A DNA stretch of 10,000 nucleotides from Beroe ovata. Taxonomy: Eukaryota > Ctenophora > Nuda > Beroida > Beroidae. Where the stretch lies: assembly GCA_946803715.1 (NCBI GenBank), contig CAMPET010000088.1, positions 212,102-222,101 of the forward strand, given 5' to 3'. Positions 7,804-10,000 of this stretch are shown one piece after another; position 1 is the first letter of the stretch; each line of letters starts with the position of its first letter. Position numbers and translations under genes: made by a program. The notes beneath the pieces are model-generated. The model did no database searches. It saw only the letters and a program-made list of their open reading frames with translations, and was not told where the DNA came from.

Positions 7804-8411
7804 CTGTCACAGTGTACTGTCACAGTGACAGTATACAGTATACAGTGTCACTGTGTACTGTCACTGTGTACTATCACAGTGTTCTGTCACCCTAAATTGT
7901 AACAGTGTACTGTTACAGTGTCACTGTGTACTGTCACAGTGTCACCGTGTACTGTAACAGTGTACTGTTACAGTGTCACCGTGTACTGTAACAGTGTACT
8001 GTCACAGTGTACTGTAACAGTGTACTGTCACAGTGTACTGTCACAGTGTCACCGTGTACTGTAACACTGTACTGTCACAGTGACAGTACACAGTACACAG
8101 TGTCACAGTCTGTCAGTGTCACCGTGTACTGTAACAGTGTACTGTCACAGTGACAGTACACATTACACAGTGTCACAGTGTACTGTGACAGTGTACTGTA
8201 ACAGTGTCACAGTGTGCTGTCACTGTGTACTGTCACAGTGTGCTGTCACTGTGTACTGTCACAGTGACAGTACACAGTACACAGTGTCATTGTGTACTGT
8301 CACAGTGTCACAGTGTACTGTAACAGTGTACTGTCACAGTGTGCTGTCGCAGTGTCACTGTGTACTGTGTACTGTCACAGTGACAGTACACAGTACACAG
8401 TCTGTCACAGT
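7804..8411. repeat. Palindrome-rich minisatellite (13-bp GTGTACTGTYACA units)
   Basis: About 600 bp built from GTGTACTGTCACA and GTGTACTGTAACA units mixed with a shorter GTGTCACC/GTGTCACTGT variant. Orientation flips several times, giving inverted blocks around GTCACAGTGAC. The longest is 8357-8401: two perfectly complementary 22-base arms around a single central A at 8379. Weaker ones centre on 8079 (11-base arms) and 8263 (15-base arms). The plus-strand frame through it (8080-8520) encodes only Cys/His/Thr/Val/Tyr/Ser repeats and is an artefact of composition. Such structure should be prone to hairpin formation and length change. Confidence 0.93.
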
Positions 8412-9497
8412 GGAACAAGACAAGGGAAAATCAGATCGGTTGAGAAAGCGGGCGAGGTTATTGGATATCGGATACAACCAATTAAATCATTCGTCCGTCA
8501 CAAATAATCCCTTTATTTGAAGATGACACCTAAGTACATGTCTTATAGCTCTGGAAGTCACGTTTTGAGGAACTGAAGTTGTCCAGTAGCTTCAAACAGT
8601 CCATGTTGATATCCGATCGCTTATAAACAACTGCGTTTATCTTATAACAGAATGAAACCAAGCAGTGTCAGCTCGGGATAGAAACACACTGATCAATCTA
8701 CTTCCTACACAGAGAGGACTGCGTGTATAGACCGACTGTGACAAACAAGTCCCGTGTAATTGCCCACATTCCTGGTAATGTGTGTCGGGGAATGCCAGCA
8801 GCAGGCATATGGAGTGTGTCAGTGTGTCAGTGTGTTGTTCTGCAATTAGCGAACGATATGTTACAAAACCGCAAAATAGAAAACATGCTAGGTTCAAACG
8901 CCGTGGTAAAATATGACAGGGTTAATATGTTTCTAATGGCAGGCCATGACACATGAAGTTTCAGTTGCAGTAGGGTGTTATATGTGTCCGCAAACGAAAA
9001 CTGAGAAAGTATGCGGCCGTGTGGTGTTCGGATACCACATAGTTTGCATGATTGAAGTATGATATGGACTACTTGATTCCTTCAATTCCTGTCATTTGCT
9101 GTACGGCTGGTTGGATAGGAATTAATCCCCTCGAAATCACATGGCTATATTGGATAGAGCTATGTACAGACAAAGCAAGCGACTGAGAGGGGACTGCTGG
9201 CTGCAGATTAACCATGACAAGTATACATGCACGTCGAGCACACGATCATGCTATGATAGTACAGTCCATGAAATAGTATCAGGCGACCATGCTTGTNACC
9301 CAGTGATGTAGGTCACGTGACATGTGGTCTCTCACAAGTTCCAGATAACAAGCATGTGTTTTATATGTACTATTGTATATCTACATGTTTGACAAATCCA
9401 CTCTCACAGTCTCACCCACATCCCGAGACACTCATATACAGACACATCTACATTCTACACTGTACAGACAGAACACACACAAACACACATACACAGT
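8412..9497. other. Non-coding interval, no gene recognised
   Basis: No frame of more than 86 codons and no recognisable domain, RNA gene or splice pattern. Small features: GTGTGTCAGTGTGTCAGTGTG near 8813-8833 (short tandem), a second copy of the palindrome GTCACGTGAC at 9312-9321, one N at 9297, and a CA-rich stretch (ACACACACAAACACACATAC, 9473-9492) just before the inverted-repeat element. Confidence 0.5.
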
Positions 9498-9610
9498 AGG
9501 GTTTCCATCTAGATATTATCTAGATAAGATTATCTAGATAATTAGCGAATTTTCTTTGTCTATTTATCTAGATGATTTCTACTAGATATCTAGATAATTT
9601 TGAAAACCCT
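9498..9610. mobile_element. 113-bp inverted-repeat element built of TCTAGATA palindromes
   Basis: The element begins AGGGTTTCCATCTAGATAT and ends, on the opposite strand, AGGGTTTTCAAAATTATCTA, so its ends are imperfect terminal inverted repeats sharing AGGGTTT and ATCTAGATA. TCTAGA occurs five times (9508, 9519, 9533, 9567, 9589), mostly inside TTATCTAGATAA, itself a perfect palindrome. There is no coding capacity. The AGGGTTT-type ends recall small hAT-like non-autonomous elements, but no 8-bp target duplication was seen, so the superfamily is a guess. Confidence 0.55.
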
Positions 9611-9717
9611 TTTTCTGGAGAAATTTTAGGAAAATGGGCTGAAATTCCTCAAAATGGCTCGATGTTTGGCACTGCAAACGTATGATCAGCAGATTTTGAT
9701 TCTTCATACTCCACCTT

Positions 9718-10000
9718 AGCTACTGATACTGCTTCTTGAGTCTTTTTACAAACGGAATTGATCGAGTTGGGACCTGCAGATGCCTCAACTCTAGTTAGGA
9801 GCTATAGATTCCACTTCTTGAGTTGGGAGCCTCAGATTCCCCTTCTTGAGTTTGGAGGCGGGAGCAACAGATGCTTAATGCTAATCTTTAAGGAGGAAGC
9901 TAAAGATACTGCTATTTGAGTTGGCATCTACTACTTGAACTTCTAGAGTTGAGAGCTACACTTGATACGTTATGTCTCAAGTTGAGTGCTACAGATCAAA
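9718..10000. repeat. Degenerate tandem array, unit about 28 bp
   Basis: Roughly nine units with an approximate consensus of GAGTTGGGAGCTACAGAT followed by CTACTTCTT. Clear copies begin near 9763, 9791, 9819, 9847, 9918, 9946 and 9979, with spacings mostly 27-29 bases plus a few longer units. The sequence between 9611 and 9717 has no clear unit. The array runs off the window. There is no open frame, and the period is not a multiple of three, so a coding repeat is unlikely. Confidence 0.7.

Noticed and set aside
7765-7900. tRNA-like B-box words (GTTCAAATCT near 7769; also GGTTCAAACGCC near 8891)
   Set aside because: No A-box at the right distance and no cloverleaf could be formed around either.
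7804-8411. CRISPR-like array
   Set aside because: Units abut each other without unique spacers, they flip orientation, and the genome is eukaryotic.
8080-8520. 146-codon plus-strand open frame rich in Cys, Thr, Val, Tyr and His
   Set aside because: Nearly all of it is translated minisatellite; the repeat keeps the frame open by lacking stops in that frame. No start context, splice sites or domain.
8637-8956. Overlapping 77- and 86-codon frames on both strands
   Set aside because: No recognisable domain, no supporting splice sites; length is within chance expectation.

Overview
This is eukaryotic DNA, most likely from a marine invertebrate. Host genes have very short GT-AG introns (67-119 bp) and AT-rich surroundings. 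The window also holds an animal-type CR1/L2-like non-LTR retrotransposon and several families of palindromic or tandem repeats. Introns of this size fit a sponge-like compact genome, but that placement is inference. Three single N bases (626, 4011, 9297) mark unresolved positions.

Left third (1-3342): a minus-strand non-LTR retrotransposon. ORF1 (3063-1912) is open and carries a PHD-type zinc finger, a helical middle and an L1-like RRM. The 5' half of ORF2 (1891-587) has a complete-looking AP endonuclease. The reverse transcriptase is broken: only 51 residues around its first catalytic motif remain (153-1), and 154-586 does not encode the expected RT N-terminus. That interval starts with a 13-bp triplication and contains a short hairpin repeat (274-331). 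A fuller copy of the hairpin lies in opposite orientation at 3343-3470, so the pair brackets ORF1 and the endonuclease.

Middle (3471-5507): AT-rich, partly repetitive sequence around three plus-strand exons (4005-4484) of an MTHFD1-type methylenetetrahydrofolate dehydrogenase/cyclohydrolase. About 102 residues are present. I found no earlier or later exons here, so this is a gene fragment or a gene with its other exons out of reach.

Right centre (5508-7259): a minus-strand gene in at least four exons. I assembled it from splice sites whose phases all agree (every intron phase 2). It gives a 495-residue protein ending in a PAPS-dependent sulfotransferase-like domain, preceded by about 200 residues with a hydrophobic stretch. 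A cluster of a CCAAT box, an E-box and an AP-1-like site lies about 220-250 bp upstream of the first ATG.

Right end (7804-10000): no supported genes. It holds a 600-bp minisatellite of 13-bp units with long near-perfect palindromes, a 113-bp inverted-repeat element built from TCTAGATA motifs, and a decayed tandem array of about 28-bp units running off the edge.

The two host gene pieces converge (plus at 4005-4484, minus at 7259-5508). Nothing in the sequence links them functionally. The folate-enzyme fragment, the sulfotransferase-like gene and the retroelement look like independent neighbours.
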